From Lelliottia nimipressuralis (GTDB taxonomy: Bacteria > Pseudomonadota > Gammaproteobacteria > Enterobacterales > Enterobacteriaceae), in assembly GCF_004115925.1 (NCBI RefSeq), contig NZ_SDDX01000009.1, positions 1 to 64,000 of the forward strand: a stretch of 64,000 nt of DNA, read 5' to 3'. Each line of letters starts with the position of its first letter. Within the stretch, counting starts at the first letter, position 1. The position numbers and the translations under genes are program-made. This document shows positions 38,964 to 48,340 of this stretch, piece by piece. Below the pieces are notes generated by a model. The model was not told the origin of the DNA and did not search any database. It saw only the letters and a list, made by a program, of their open reading frames with translations.

Positions 38964-40600
38964 GGTTTTTTCACCTCATCTTGTTTCTCACGCGACACGC
39001 CTGCGAACGAAGCGTTGCCGAATGGGCTGAGCACCAGACCTTTAATATCATAGCGATAGGCCTGCAATCGCAGAGAAGAGGCCAGCGGTAACACCGGCAG
39101 TTCGCGGGCCAGGATGTTTTGCGCTTCGTCGTAAGCCTCAATACGCGAGGCCAGTTGCTGGGACGACAACGCTTTTTGCAGCACCGTATCAAATTCACGG
39201 TTACACCAGTGAGCGTAGTTGGTCTGCGAACGAATAGCGGCACAGCTCAGCAGCGGGCGGAAGAAACTGTCGGGATCGTTACTGTCCGTCGACCAGCCAG
39301 AGAGTGTCAGATCGTGATTCATGTCCATCAGACGCGCCTCCTGGAAGCGGCCTTCGACGGGGACGATCACCACTTTCACGCCGATCTGAGCCATATCTGC
39401 CTGGATCAGTTCCGCCGTTTTTAATGGACTCGGGTTCCACGCCTGCGAACTGGTCGGGACCCAAAGTTGCAACGTGAGGTTGGTCGCGCCCAGCGCTTTA
39501 AGCTGCTCGCGCGCTTTAGCCGGATCGTATTCGGTAATTTTCGCTTCGTTGTCATAGGCCCAGGACGCACGCGGCAGAATCGACGCCGCCGTTTCAGCGG
39601 TACCGTAATAAATAGACTGCATCAGACGCTGGTTATTGATCGCCAGTGCGAGGGCGTGACGCACGGCGGGGTTATTCAGCGGCGGCTTGTCCGTATTAAA
39701 GGCCAGATAAGCGATATTCATGCCAGGGCGCAGGGTCAGACGAAGGCGCGGATCGTCGCGAAGTATCGTCAGCTGGCTGGCGGCAGGCCACGCGAGTACA
39801 TCGCATTCGCCGGTCAGCAGCTTGGACAATCTGCCCGTCCCGCCGGAGCCGAGATCGACCACCACCTGCGGCATCAGCGGCGTGCCGCGCCAGAAGTGTT
39901 CGTGACGTTGTAACCGAATATATTGACCAGCCCGGTATTCTGCCATCTGGAACGGACCGGTGCCGACCGGCTGGCGGTCGAGCAGCTCCTGATGATCCAC
40001 TTTTGTCAGCTTATCGGCGTACTCGGCCGACATGACCGATGCATAATGGGTAGCCAGGTGCCATAAGAAAGAGGCGTCAGGGCGCACCAGACGAAACTCC
40101 ACCGTCCGGCTGTCCAGCTTGCGCACGTCTTTAACCGTATCGGCAAACTGCAGGCTGTCGAAATAGGGGAAACTGCCGCCGTTGACGTTATGCCACGGGT
40201 GATTGCGGTTAAAAATACGCTGGAAGGTAAACACCACATCATCGGCGTTCAGCTTACGGGTCGGTTTAAACCACGGCGTCGACTGAAACGCCACGTCGTC
40301 GCGCAGATGGAAACGGTAGGTTGCGCCGTTATCAAGCACTTCCCAGCTCTCGGCAAGCTCCGGCACCAGGCGGTAGGTATAAGGGTCAACATCGAGCAGG
40401 CGATCGTAAAGCTGTGCGGCGAGGGTGTCGACAATCAGGCCGCTGCCTGCTTTTTGTGGGTTCAGGGTGTCGACTTGCCCGTTCACGCAATAGACAAAAC
40501 CACTGTCGCGAATATCAGGAAGCGCAGTCTGTTCGGGCGCAGCAAAGACCAGGCGGCTAAACAGACCGAGTGCAATCAGGGACGATAAAACCAGACGCAT
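38960..40600 (-). CDS. sapA: SapA periplasmic substrate-binding protein
   Basis: This 546-residue SBP family 5 protein (peptide/nickel-binding type, like OppA/DppA) has a Sec signal peptide ending near residue 20 ([12 protein letters not shown]). Family motifs include [20 protein letters not shown] and [17 protein letters not shown]. It is the first gene of the sap operon; the promoter must lie in the 88 bp between it and pspF. SapA binds antimicrobial peptides or haem in some pathogens; the ligand here is unknown. Confidence 0.96.
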   Translation of the reverse strand: MRLVLSSLIALGLFSRLVFAAPEQTALPDIRDSGFVYCVNGQVDTLNPQKAGSGLIVDTLAAQLYDRLLDVDPYTYRLVPELAESWEVLDNGATYRFHLRDDVAFQSTPWFKPTRKLNADDVVFTFQRIFNRNHPWHNVNGGSFPYFDSLQFADTVKDVRKLDSRTVEFRLVRPDASFLWHLATHYASVMSAEYADKLTKVDHQELLDRQPVGTGPFQMAEYRAGQYIRLQRHEHFWRGTPLMPQVVVDLGSGGTGRLSKLLTGECDVLAWPAASQLTILRDDPRLRLTLRPGMNIAYLAFNTDKPPLNNPAVRHALALAINNQRLMQSIYYGTAETAASILPRASWAYDNEAKITEYDPAKAREQLKALGATNLTLQLWVPTSSQAWNPSPLKTAELIQADMAQIGVKVVIVPVEGRFQEARLMDMNHDLTLSGWSTDSNDPDSFFRPLLSCAAIRSQTNYAHWCNREFDTVLQKALSSQQLASRIEAYDEAQNILARELPVLPLASSLRLQAYRYDIKGLVLSPFGNASFAGVSREKQDEVKKP

Positions 40601-40688
40601 AATTTTCAGGGTTTTAAGATTCGATCTGCAAAGTGTATCGCACTTACCCCTGATTCGTAAAAATGTCTGCAGGTAAGTGCCGATAATG

Positions 40689-41666
40689 TCAGCGCATTTG
40701 ATGCTTTTTGAGCAATGCCCTTAATTGATGGTAGGTCAGACCCAGCAGTTCGGCTGCCTGCTTCTGGTTATATTTTGCCTCTTTCAGGCTCAGTTCGAGC
40801 AACTGGTGTTCCTGTTTGTGCTGAAACTGGCGCAAATCGAGGGGCAGAGAAGGGGTATCGGCATGCGGCGTCGGTTCCGGCTTTGTCGGCGCGGCGCGGT
40901 AAAAGGGATCGATAATGATGTTATCCAGCTCTGTCTCACTGCTGGCGTGGCGATACACGGAACGTTCCACCACGTTTTTCAGCTCACGAATATTGCCCGG
41001 CCAGCGGTAGTCCAGCAGCGTTTCCCGCGCATAATCGCTAAAGCCGGGGAACAGCGGCATTCCCAGCTCGCGGCACATCTGAATGGCGAACTGCTCGGCC
41101 AGCAGCATGATATCGCTGCGGCGCTCGCGCAGGGGCGGGAGCTGCACCACGTCAAAGGCCAGACGATCGAGAAGATCCGCGCGGAATTTTTCCTCCGCCA
41201 CCATTTCCGGCAAATTGGCATTGGTGGCGCACACCAGGCGCACATTCACCTGCAACGGCTGACTGCCGCCCACGCGCTCCAGCTCGCCGTACTCAATCAC
41301 GCGCAGCAGTTTTTCCTGCACCAGCATCGGGGCGGTGGCCAGTTCATCAAGAAACAACGTCCCGCCGTCTGCACGCTCAAAACGCCCGGGATGGCGTTTT
41401 TGCGCGCCGGTAAAGGCCCCCGCCTCATGGCCGAACAGCTCCGTATCAAGCAAATTCTCGTTCAGCGCCGCGCAGTTTAAGGAGATAAACGGCCCGTCCC
41501 ATCGCCCGGACAGATAATGCAGACGGTTGGCGATAAGCTCCTTTCCGGTGCCGCGCTCACCGATTATCAGTACCGGCTTATTGAGCGGGGCCAGGCGCGA
41601 AACCTGCTCCAGCACCTCAAGAAAACTGTTCGCTTCGCCCAGTAAATTGTCTTTGTAATCAGCCAT
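40689..41666 (-). CDS. pspF: PspF, sigma54 enhancer-binding activator of psp
   Basis: The 325-residue AAA+ activator has Walker A GERGTGKE, the sigma54-contacting GAFTGA loop (HEAGAFTGAQKRHPG) and Walker B GGTLFLDE. A Fis-type C-terminal HTH (QKQAAELLGLTYHQLRALLK) binds upstream activating sequences. No N-terminal sensor domain is present; PspA inhibits it directly instead. The start MADYKDNLL (41666) is as in E. coli. It is divergent from pspA. Confidence 0.97.
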   Translation of the reverse strand: MADYKDNLLGEANSFLEVLEQVSRLAPLNKPVLIIGERGTGKELIANRLHYLSGRWDGPFISLNCAALNENLLDTELFGHEAGAFTGAQKRHPGRFERADGGTLFLDELATAPMLVQEKLLRVIEYGELERVGGSQPLQVNVRLVCATNANLPEMVAEEKFRADLLDRLAFDVVQLPPLRERRSDIMLLAEQFAIQMCRELGMPLFPGFSDYARETLLDYRWPGNIRELKNVVERSVYRHASSETELDNIIIDPFYRAAPTKPEPTPHADTPSLPLDLRQFQHKQEHQLLELSLKEAKYNQKQAAELLGLTYHQLRALLKKHQMR

Positions 41667-41765
41667 GATGAAATTAACCACTCGTTAGCGATATTCACCA
41701 GGTGAGAGTAGGATGTCCGTGGTGCAAAATCAACCACAATCATATAAATCAATAAGATAAAAACT

Positions 41766-41781
41766 TGGCACGGGAATTGTA
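41766..41781 (+). promoter_or_regulatory. pspA sigma54 promoter
   Basis: TGGCAC-GGGAA-TTGTA has the -24 GG and -12 element of a sigma54 promoter with correct 5-bp spacing. The -12 box TTGT rather than TTGC is also found in the E. coli pspA promoter. The preceding 100 bp to pspF should hold the PspF upstream activating sequences and an IHF site, which I could not delimit exactly. Confidence 0.88.
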
Positions 41782-41832
41782 TTAGCTCATTAGCAGGGCA
41801 TCGCCCGATAACAGAAATGTGAGGATTGAATT

Positions 41833-42501
41833 ATGGGTATTTTTTCTCGTTTTGCCGACATCGTGAACGCCAACATCAACTCGCTGCTGGAGAAAGCGGA
41901 AGACCCGCAGAAGCTGGTGCGTCTGATGATTCAGGAAATGGAAGACACGCTGGTTGAAGTTCGTTCCACCTCTGCGCGTGCGCTGGCTGAAAAGAAACAG
42001 CTGTCACGTCGTATCGAGCAGGCTACCGCACAACAGAGCGAGTGGCAGGAAAAAGCGGAACTGGCGCTGCGTAAAGATAAAGACGATCTGGCCCGCTCGG
42101 CGCTGATCGAAAAACAAAAGCTGACCGACATCGTTGCGACGCTGGAGCATGAAATCACGCTGGTGGATGAAACGCTCACCCGCATGAAAAAAGAGATCGC
42201 GGAGCTGGAAAACAAACTCAGTGAAACGCGTGCTCGCCAGCAGGCTCTGACGCTGCGCCACCAGGCGGCCAGCTCATCCCGCGACGTTCGCCGTCAGCTG
42301 GATAGCGGTAAACTGGATGAAGCGATGGCGCGTTTCGAATCTTTTGAACGCCGCATCGACCATATGGAAGCCGAGGCCGAGAGCCACAGCTTTGGCAAAC
42401 AGAAAACGCTGGATCAGCAGTTTGCCGATTTGAAAGCGGATGACGAAATCAGCGAGCAACTTGCGGTGCTGAAAGCCAAAATGAAGCAAGACAACCAATA
42501 A
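41833..42501 (+). CDS. pspA: Phage shock protein A
   Basis: PspA (222 residues, E. coli 222) is an almost wholly alpha-helical coiled-coil ESCRT-III-related protein. The N-terminal amphipathic helix ([18 protein letters not shown]) binds stressed membranes, where oligomers preserve the proton-motive force. When unstressed it binds and inhibits PspF. It is the first gene of pspABCD. Confidence 0.98.
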   Translation: MGIFSRFADIVNANINSLLEKAEDPQKLVRLMIQEMEDTLVEVRSTSARALAEKKQLSRRIEQATAQQSEWQEKAELALRKDKDDLARSALIEKQKLTDIVATLEHEITLVDETLTRMKKEIAELENKLSETRARQQALTLRHQAASSSRDVRRQLDSGKLDEAMARFESFERRIDHMEAEAESHSFGKQKTLDQQFADLKADDEISEQLAVLKAKMKQDNQ

Positions 42502-42555
42502 TAATGAATGCGGCACCTCAGCGTGCCGCAACGCATCGTAAGACAAGGAGACCCT

Positions 42556-42780
42556 ATGAGTGCGCTGTTTCTGGCTATTCCCCTGACCATTTTTGTGCTT
42601 TTCGTTCTGCCGATCTGGTTATGGCTGCACTACAGCAACCGTTCTTCCCGGGGCGAGCTCTCGCAAAGCGAGCAGCAACGGCTGTTGCAGCTCACCGATG
42701 ACGCGAAAAAAATGCGTGAACGCATCCAGGCGCTCGAATCCATTCTGGACGCGGAACATCCAAACTGGAGGGAGAATTAA
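42556..42780 (+). CDS. pspB: Phage shock protein B
   Basis: The 74-residue inner-membrane protein has one N-terminal TM helix (residues 4-26) and a cytoplasmic leucine-zipper-like helix (LLQLTDDAKKMRERIQALES). With PspC it senses envelope stress and recruits PspA. The start MSALFLAIP follows AAGGAGAC; an upstream in-frame start is not used. Its stop overlaps the pspC start by one base. Confidence 0.97.
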   Translation: MSALFLAIPLTIFVLFVLPIWLWLHYSNRSSRGELSQSEQQRLLQLTDDAKKMRERIQALESILDAEHPNWREN

Positions 42781-43139
42781 TGGGCGGACTGAATTTAAAT
42801 AAAAAACTGTGGCGCATCCCCCAGCAGGGGATGGTGCGCGGCGTGTGCGCCGGGCTGGCGCGCTATCTGGATGTGCCAGTGAAACTGGTGCGTGTGGTCA
42901 CCGTGCTGTCGATCTTCTTTGGTCTGGCATTCTTTACCCTGGTGGCGTACATCATTTTGTCCTTCGTGCTCGATCCGATGCCGGACAGCGCCATGTCATC
43001 GGAAGATGCGCCGACCAGCAGCGATTTGCTCGACTCGGTGGATGCCGAACTGGCCTCCGGCGAGAAGCGTCTGCGCGAAATGGAACGCTATGTCACGTCC
43101 GACACGTTCACGCTGAGAAGTCGTTTTCGTCAGCTTTAA
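42780..43139 (+). CDS. pspC: Phage shock protein C
   Basis: The 119-residue protein has a PspC domain: KLWRIPQQGMVRGVCAGLA followed by a TM segment (residues ~42-63) and an acidic periplasmic/cytoplasmic tail. It acts with PspB as stress sensor and PspA-binding partner. Length equals that of E. coli PspC. Confidence 0.97.
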   Translation: MGGLNLNKKLWRIPQQGMVRGVCAGLARYLDVPVKLVRVVTVLSIFFGLAFFTLVAYIILSFVLDPMPDSAMSSEDAPTSSDLLDSVDAELASGEKRLREMERYVTSDTFTLRSRFRQL

Positions 43140-43154
43140 CAGAGAGATAAAAAT

Positions 43155-43376
43155 ATGAATCGCAACTGGCAGCAGGCCGGTCAGAAAATGAAACCGGGCC
43201 TTAAAATTGCAGGCAAATTCGTTTTACTGACCGCGCTACGTTATGGCCCGGCAGGTGTGGCGGGTTGGGCGGTGAAATCTGTTGCCCGGAAACCGATCAG
43301 AATGTTACTGGCCGTGGCACTGGAGCCGCTGCTCAAGAAGGTCGCAGGCCGTTTTTCCCGCCGTTATTTTTCCTGA
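43155..43376 (+). CDS. pspD: Phage shock protein D
   Basis: A basic 73-residue peripheral inner-membrane protein (E. coli PspD 73) with a hydrophobic segment around residues 20-40. Its precise role is unclear. It is the last psp gene here: the rhodanese gene pspE that follows in E. coli is absent. Confidence 0.93.
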   Translation: MNRNWQQAGQKMKPGLKIAGKFVLLTALRYGPAGVAGWAVKSVARKPIRMLLAVALEPLLKKVAGRFSRRYFS

Positions 43377-43391
43377 CACTTCCCTCATTTA

Positions 43392-43420
43392 ATGCCTTCT
43401 CTCAACGCGAGAGAGGGCAT
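43392..43420 (+). terminator. Stem-loop after pspD
   Basis: ATGCCTTCTCTC-AACGC-GAGAGAGGGCAT forms a 12-bp stem with one wobble or mismatch, 15 bp after pspD. There is no U-tract, so termination may be inefficient; it marks the end of the psp operon. Confidence 0.5.
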
Positions 43421-43526
43421 CAGCCCCGTTTTGAATATCATTATCATTGTTTCATCCTTTCTTTGCGTTAGCTCACATTAATGAGCAGAGCCGCTTTTTA
43501 TTTGCACTTTTGAACCCTGAGGTTCG

Positions 43527-43555
43527 TTGACAGAAATTTTTATGGGGAGTAGATT
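43527..43555 (+). promoter_or_regulatory. Probable ycjM promoter
   Basis: TTGACA (43527-43532) and TAGATT (43550-43555) have a 17-bp spacer. The expected start site near 43562 lies right at the YcjW-type operator. A TCACA half-site (43472-43476, in GTTAGCTCACATTAATGAGC) about 90 bp upstream could belong to a CRP site, but the other half is poor. Confidence 0.55.
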
Positions 43556-43563
43556 GCTTTCCG

Positions 43564-43577
43564 TGGGACCGCTACCA
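43564..43577 (+). promoter_or_regulatory. Putative YcjW operator at ycjM
   Basis: TGGGACCGCTACCA is an imperfect palindrome centred on CG (TGGnAnCGnTnCCA), the typical shape of LacI-family operators. It lies at the predicted transcription start of ycjM and ends on the annotated ATG. An identical 14-mer occurs at 53497-53510. Confidence 0.6.
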
Positions 43578-45274
43578 TGGAAATCAACGTGAACAATAAA
43601 ATAACGCATTTAATTAATCTTATTTATGGCGATTCTTTTTCTCATAAGGATTTTAGTATTCTTCAGGAAAAGATAGGAAACGCGCGGAAGGTTATTAGTC
43701 ATCAGCGTAAGGCGAACTGGGATGAAAAGGATGTGGTATTAATTACCTATGCCGATCAGTTTCAAAATCGCAACGAAAAAGCGCTGCCTGTCTTCACGCG
43801 ATTTTATAATCGCTGGCTGTCTGATTCATTTTCTCATGTCCATCTTTTGCCTTTTTATCCGTGGTCTTCGGACGATGGATTCTCGGTCGTCGATTATCAC
43901 CGCGTGGCGCCAGAAACAGGTGAGTGGGGCGATGTGGCTGAGTTAAAAAAATCAACGAATCTGATGTTTGATTTTGTCTGCAACCATATGTCAGCCAAAA
44001 GTGAGTGGTTCAACAATTATTTAAACCAGGTTCCTGGCTTTGAAGAATTTTTTATCGCCGTAGACCCGGCAACGGATTTATCAGCCGTTACCCGTCCACG
44101 CGCACTGCCGCTGTTAACACCGTTCACAATGTCAGAGGGCACGGTGCGCCACCTGTGGACCACCTTCAGCGAAGACCAGGTTGACCTCAACTTTGCCAGC
44201 CCGCAGGTCCTTATCGCCATGGTCGATGTGCTACTGAAGTATCTGGCTGAAGGTGCCGATTACATCCGCCTGGATGCGGTCGGGTTTATGTGGAAAATTC
44301 CAGGAACGACCTGTATCCATCTTGAGCAAACTCACCGTCTGATTCAGCTGTTCCGCGCGATCACCGAAGAGGTTGCGCCCGGTACGGTCATCATCACTGA
44401 AACCAATGTCCCCCATAAAGACAACATTTCGTACTTCGGCGATGGCACCAACGAAGCGCAGATGGTCTATCAGTTTTCACTGCCGCCGCTGGTGCTTCAC
44501 AGCGTGCATAGCCAAAACGTAGAGGCCCTTTGCCAGTGGGCGCAGCAACTGACGCTGCCTTCATCGGAGACCACCTGGTTTAACTTCCTCGCCTCCCACG
44601 ACGGTATCGGCCTGAACCCGGTGCGCGGGATTATTCCTGAGAGCGATATTCTGGCACTGGTCGAAAAACTCCAGCATGAAGGCGCGCTGGTAAACTGGAA
44701 AAATAATCCGGACGGCAGCCGCAGCCCTTATGAAATTAATGTGACTTACCTGGATGCATTAAGTCGGCAAGACAGTACAGATGACGAACGTATTGCCCGA
44801 TTTCTTCTGGCTCATGCCGTGTTATTAAGTTTTCCAGGCGTGCCCGCAATTTATATTCAAAGCATCATTGGCTCTCGTAACGATTATGATAACGTTGAGC
44901 GGCTGGGGTATAACCGGGCGATAAATCGGCGGAAATATCACGAGGGTGAAATTGATAACGAGCTGGAATGTCATAGTAGTCTTAGATACAAAATTTATAC
45001 TGCATTAAAAAATATGCTTTCACTGCGCCGTCAGCAAAAAGCATTTCATCCTGACAGCACAGCATTTTATGACGCACCGAATCAGCATGTTCTTAGAATC
45101 ATTCGTGTCGCAGATAATGGTGAGCGGATCGCGGCGCTGTTTAACTTTAATGAACATGCGCAAATTATTTCCTCGGGAATTCACTCTGGGGTGGAATTAC
45201 TTACGGGAACGCCTGTTAACGGAGATTCTGTAACCCTTAATCCGTGGCAGGTTATGTGGATTAAAGAAATCTAA
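43577..45274 (+). CDS. ycjM: GH13 subfamily 18 glycoside phosphorylase (glucosylglycerate phosphorylase-like)
   Basis: This 565-residue alpha-amylase-superfamily enzyme resembles sucrose phosphorylase and is collinear with E. coli YcjM (559), reported to act on glucosylglycerate. Conserved sites are DYHRVA, the nucleophile aspartate in YIRLDAVGFMW, the acid/base glutamate in IITETNVPH and the transition-state aspartate in FLASHDGIG. ATG 43577 has no good ribosome site and lies on the operator; GTG at 43589 aligns better with the E. coli N-terminus. It is the first gene of ycjM-V. Confidence 0.93.
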   Translation: MEINVNNKITHLINLIYGDSFSHKDFSILQEKIGNARKVISHQRKANWDEKDVVLITYADQFQNRNEKALPVFTRFYNRWLSDSFSHVHLLPFYPWSSDDGFSVVDYHRVAPETGEWGDVAELKKSTNLMFDFVCNHMSAKSEWFNNYLNQVPGFEEFFIAVDPATDLSAVTRPRALPLLTPFTMSEGTVRHLWTTFSEDQVDLNFASPQVLIAMVDVLLKYLAEGADYIRLDAVGFMWKIPGTTCIHLEQTHRLIQLFRAITEEVAPGTVIITETNVPHKDNISYFGDGTNEAQMVYQFSLPPLVLHSVHSQNVEALCQWAQQLTLPSSETTWFNFLASHDGIGLNPVRGIIPESDILALVEKLQHEGALVNWKNNPDGSRSPYEINVTYLDALSRQDSTDDERIARFLLAHAVLLSFPGVPAIYIQSIIGSRNDYDNVERLGYNRAINRRKYHEGEIDNELECHSSLRYKIYTALKNMLSLRRQQKAFHPDSTAFYDAPNQHVLRIIRVADNGERIAALFNFNEHAQIISSGIHSGVELLTGTPVNGDSVTLNPWQVMWIKEI

Positions 45275-45287
45275 AAGGACGATAAAA

Positions 45288-46580
45288 ATGAAGATGCCTA
45301 AAATTGTGCTGTTATCAGCACTGGTTTCGTGCGCCCTGTTGTCAGGCTGTCGGGATGACAACAATAAAGTAGTCGCCATTGAATTCATGCACTCGTCGGT
45401 GGAGCAGGAGCGCCAGGCGGTAATCACTCAACTTATTGAACGCTTCGAGAAAGACAACCCGTCCATCAAGGTAAAACAGGTTCCGGTGGAAGAGGATGCC
45501 TATAACACCAAGGTGATTACATTGGCCCGTACAGGCGCTTTGCCTGAGGTAATTGAAGTCAGTCACGACTACGCCAAAGTGATGGACAAAGAACAGCTGC
45601 TCGACCGCGATGCCATCAGCGCCGCGATTGGCGCTGTCGGTGAAAACACGTTCTACGACGGCATTCTGCGCGTGGTGCGCACGGAAGACGGTAAGGCGTG
45701 GACAGGTGTTCCGGTTAGCGCGTGGCTTTCCGGCGTCTGGTACCACAAATCGGTGCTGGCCGCTGCGGGGATTCAGGAGCCTGCGACCTGGGAGCAACTG
45801 CTCAAAGCCAGTCAGTCCCTGAATCACCCCGAGAAAAAACAGTACGGTATCGCCTTACCGACGGCGGAAAGTGTCATGACCGAACAGGCATTCTCTCAGT
45901 TTGCGCTGTCGGGTGGTGCGAACGTCTTCGATGCGAAAGGGGATGTGGTCATCAATACGCCGGAGATGGCGAAAGCGCTGGCGTTCTATCGCGATCTGGC
46001 GGCTACCACCATGCCGGGCTCCAACGATGTGATGGAAATTAAAGACGCCTTTATGAACGGCTCCGCGCCAATGGCGATCTACTCCACCTATATCCTTCCT
46101 GCGGTATTTAAAGATGGCAATCCGGCCGATCTCGGGTTTGTTGTGCCGACGGAAAAATCCTCGGCGGTTTACGGCATGGTGACATCACTAACCATCACCA
46201 ACGGGCAAACCGAGGAAGAAACCAAAGCGGCAGAAACCTTTGTCACCTGGATGGAGCAGGCTCAAAACGCAGCCGACTGGGTGATGATGTCGCCGGGTGC
46301 GGCGCTGCCGGTCAACAAACGGGTGGTGGATACCGCGTCGTGGAAAAACAACAACGTCATACAGGCGTTTGGTCAGCTTCCGTATGAGTTGATAGCCCAG
46401 TTCCCCAACGTGCAGGTCTTTGGTGCTGTCGGCGACAAAAACTTTACGCGTATGGGCGACGTCACCGGTTCGGGTGTGATCAGTTCGATGGTGCATGACG
46501 TGACGGTCGGGAAGAAAGATCTCTCCACCACGTTAAACGATAGCCAGAAGCGTCTGGCCGATCTGATTTCACAACGATAG
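45288..46580 (+). CDS. ycjN: ABC transporter sugar-binding lipoprotein YcjN
   Basis: The 430-residue SBP family 1 protein (as E. coli YcjN, 430) has a lipoprotein signal peptide with lipobox LLSGC (Cys near residue 21), so it is tethered to the periplasmic face of the inner membrane. It is expected to deliver alpha-glucosides to YcjO-YcjP. AAAGGAC lies 8 bp before the ATG. Confidence 0.94.
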   Translation: MKMPKIVLLSALVSCALLSGCRDDNNKVVAIEFMHSSVEQERQAVITQLIERFEKDNPSIKVKQVPVEEDAYNTKVITLARTGALPEVIEVSHDYAKVMDKEQLLDRDAISAAIGAVGENTFYDGILRVVRTEDGKAWTGVPVSAWLSGVWYHKSVLAAAGIQEPATWEQLLKASQSLNHPEKKQYGIALPTAESVMTEQAFSQFALSGGANVFDAKGDVVINTPEMAKALAFYRDLAATTMPGSNDVMEIKDAFMNGSAPMAIYSTYILPAVFKDGNPADLGFVVPTEKSSAVYGMVTSLTITNGQTEEETKAAETFVTWMEQAQNAADWVMMSPGAALPVNKRVVDTASWKNNNVIQAFGQLPYELIAQFPNVQVFGAVGDKNFTRMGDVTGSGVISSMVHDVTVGKKDLSTTLNDSQKRLADLISQR

Positions 46581-46601
46581 GGGCGCACCGCGAAGGGAAT
46601 T

Positions 46602-47483
46602 ATGAAGAGGTTGTTTACTGGCCGTTCCGATCTGCCTTTCGCCATGCTGCTGTTGGCCCCCAGCCTGATATTGCTGGGGGGCCTGGTAGCCTGGCCGATG
46701 ATTTCGAATATCGAAATCAGTTTTTTACGCCTGCCGCTGAATCCACGTATCAGCGCCACCTTTGTCGGTCTGGATAATTATATCCGGATTCTGGGGGATT
46801 CCGCGTTCTGGCACTCATTGTGGATGACCTTCTGGTATACGGCGCTGGTGGTGCTTGGCAGCACTGGCCTGGGTCTGGCCGTGGCGATTTTCTTCAATCG
46901 CGAGTTTCGCCTGCGTAAAACGGCGCGTTCACTGGTGATCCTCTCGTACGTCACACCGTCCATCTCGCTGGTGTTTGCATGGAAATACATGTTCAACAAC
47001 GGCTACGGCATCGTGAACTATCTGGGCGTCGATGTGCTGCACCTGTACGACCAGGCACCGCTGTGGTTTGACAACCCCGGCAGCAGCTTTGTGCTGGTGG
47101 TGTTGTTCGCCATCTGGCGCTACTTCCCGTACGCATTTATCTCGTTTTTGGCGATTTTGCAGACCATCGATAAATCACTGTACGAGGCGGCAGAGATGGA
47201 TGGTGCGAACGGCTGGCAGCGTTTTCGGATCGTGACTCTTCCCGCGATCATGCCGGTGCTGGCAACCGTGCTGACACTGCGGACCATCTGGATGTTCTAC
47301 ATGTTCGCGGACGTTTATCTGCTCACCACTAAGGTCGATATTCTCGGCGTCTATCTCTACAAAACGGCGTTTGCTTTTAACGATCTGGGGAAAGCGGCCG
47401 CCATCTCAGTGGTGCTGTTTGTGATTATTTTCGCCGTCATCCTGCTGACCAGAAAAAGGGTAAACCTCAATGGCAACAAGTAA
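46602..47483 (+). CDS. ycjO: Sugar ABC transporter permease YcjO
   Basis: The 293-residue MalF-type permease (E. coli 293) has about six membrane helices and the coupling motif EAAEMDGANGWQRFRIVTLP near residues 195-214. It overlaps ycjP by 14 bp and should pair with it. Confidence 0.95.
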   Translation: MKRLFTGRSDLPFAMLLLAPSLILLGGLVAWPMISNIEISFLRLPLNPRISATFVGLDNYIRILGDSAFWHSLWMTFWYTALVVLGSTGLGLAVAIFFNREFRLRKTARSLVILSYVTPSISLVFAWKYMFNNGYGIVNYLGVDVLHLYDQAPLWFDNPGSSFVLVVLFAIWRYFPYAFISFLAILQTIDKSLYEAAEMDGANGWQRFRIVTLPAIMPVLATVLTLRTIWMFYMFADVYLLTTKVDILGVYLYKTAFAFNDLGKAAAISVVLFVIIFAVILLTRKRVNLNGNK

Positions 47484-48312
47484 ACGCACCCTCAGTCGTG
47501 TCGGTTTTTACGTCGGACTGGCGCTGTTTCTGCTCATCACGCTGTTTCCGTTCTTCGTGATGCTCATGACCTCGTTCAAAAGTGCGAAAGAGGCGATTTC
47601 TCTGCATCCGACGATCCTGCCGCAGGCATGGACGTTGCAGCACTACATCGACATCTTTAACCCGCTGATTTTCCCGTTTGTGAACTATTTCAGGAACAGT
47701 TTGCTGGTCTCCCTGAGTTCGTCGATTATTGCGGTATTCCTCGGGACGCTCGGGGCCTACGCGCTGTCGAAACTTCGCTTTAAAGGGCGGGCCACTATCA
47801 ATGCCAGCTTCTATAGCGTCTATATGTTCTCCGGGATTTTACTGGTGGTGCCGCTGTTCAAAATTATTACCGCGCTCGGCATTTACGACACCGAACTGGC
47901 GCTGATCATCACGATGGTGACTCAGACGCTACCGACGGCTGTTTTCATGCTCAGAAGCTATTTCGACACCATACCGGACGAAATTGAAGAAGCGGCGATG
48001 ATGGACGGGCTAAACCGTCTGCAAATTATCTTCCGTATCACCGTCCCGCTTGCCATCTCCGGCCTGGTCTCGGTGTTTGTCTATTGCTTCATGGTGGCCT
48101 GGAACGACTACCTGTTTGCATCGATTTTCCTCTCAAGCGCCAGCAACTTCACATTGCCGGTCGGGCTGAACACGCTCTTCAGTACACCGGACTATATCTG
48201 GGGCCGGATGATGGCCGCGTCGCTGGTGACGGCATTGCCGGTGGTTGTGATGTATGCGCTTTCTGAACGTTTCATTAAAAGTGGTTTGACCGCCGGTGGC
48301 GTAAAAGGCTGA
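47470..48312 (+). CDS. ycjP: Sugar ABC transporter permease YcjP
   Basis: The 280-residue MalG-type permease (E. coli 280) has six membrane segments and the EAA loop EEAAMMDGLNRLQIIFRITV near residues 175-195. It partners YcjO; the likely ATPase is YcjV, encoded further down the operon. Confidence 0.95.
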   Translation: MATSKRTLSRVGFYVGLALFLLITLFPFFVMLMTSFKSAKEAISLHPTILPQAWTLQHYIDIFNPLIFPFVNYFRNSLLVSLSSSIIAVFLGTLGAYALSKLRFKGRATINASFYSVYMFSGILLVVPLFKIITALGIYDTELALIITMVTQTLPTAVFMLRSYFDTIPDEIEEAAMMDGLNRLQIIFRITVPLAISGLVSVFVYCFMVAWNDYLFASIFLSSASNFTLPVGLNTLFSTPDYIWGRMMAASLVTALPVVVMYALSERFIKSGLTAGGVKG

Positions 48313-48340
48313 GGCGGCCTGTTTTTAACAAGGAGTAGTC

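Noticed and set aside
41766..41781. The unusual TTGT -12 element of the pspA promoter as a defect
   Set aside because: The E. coli pspA promoter also has TTGT at this place, so it is normal for this gene.
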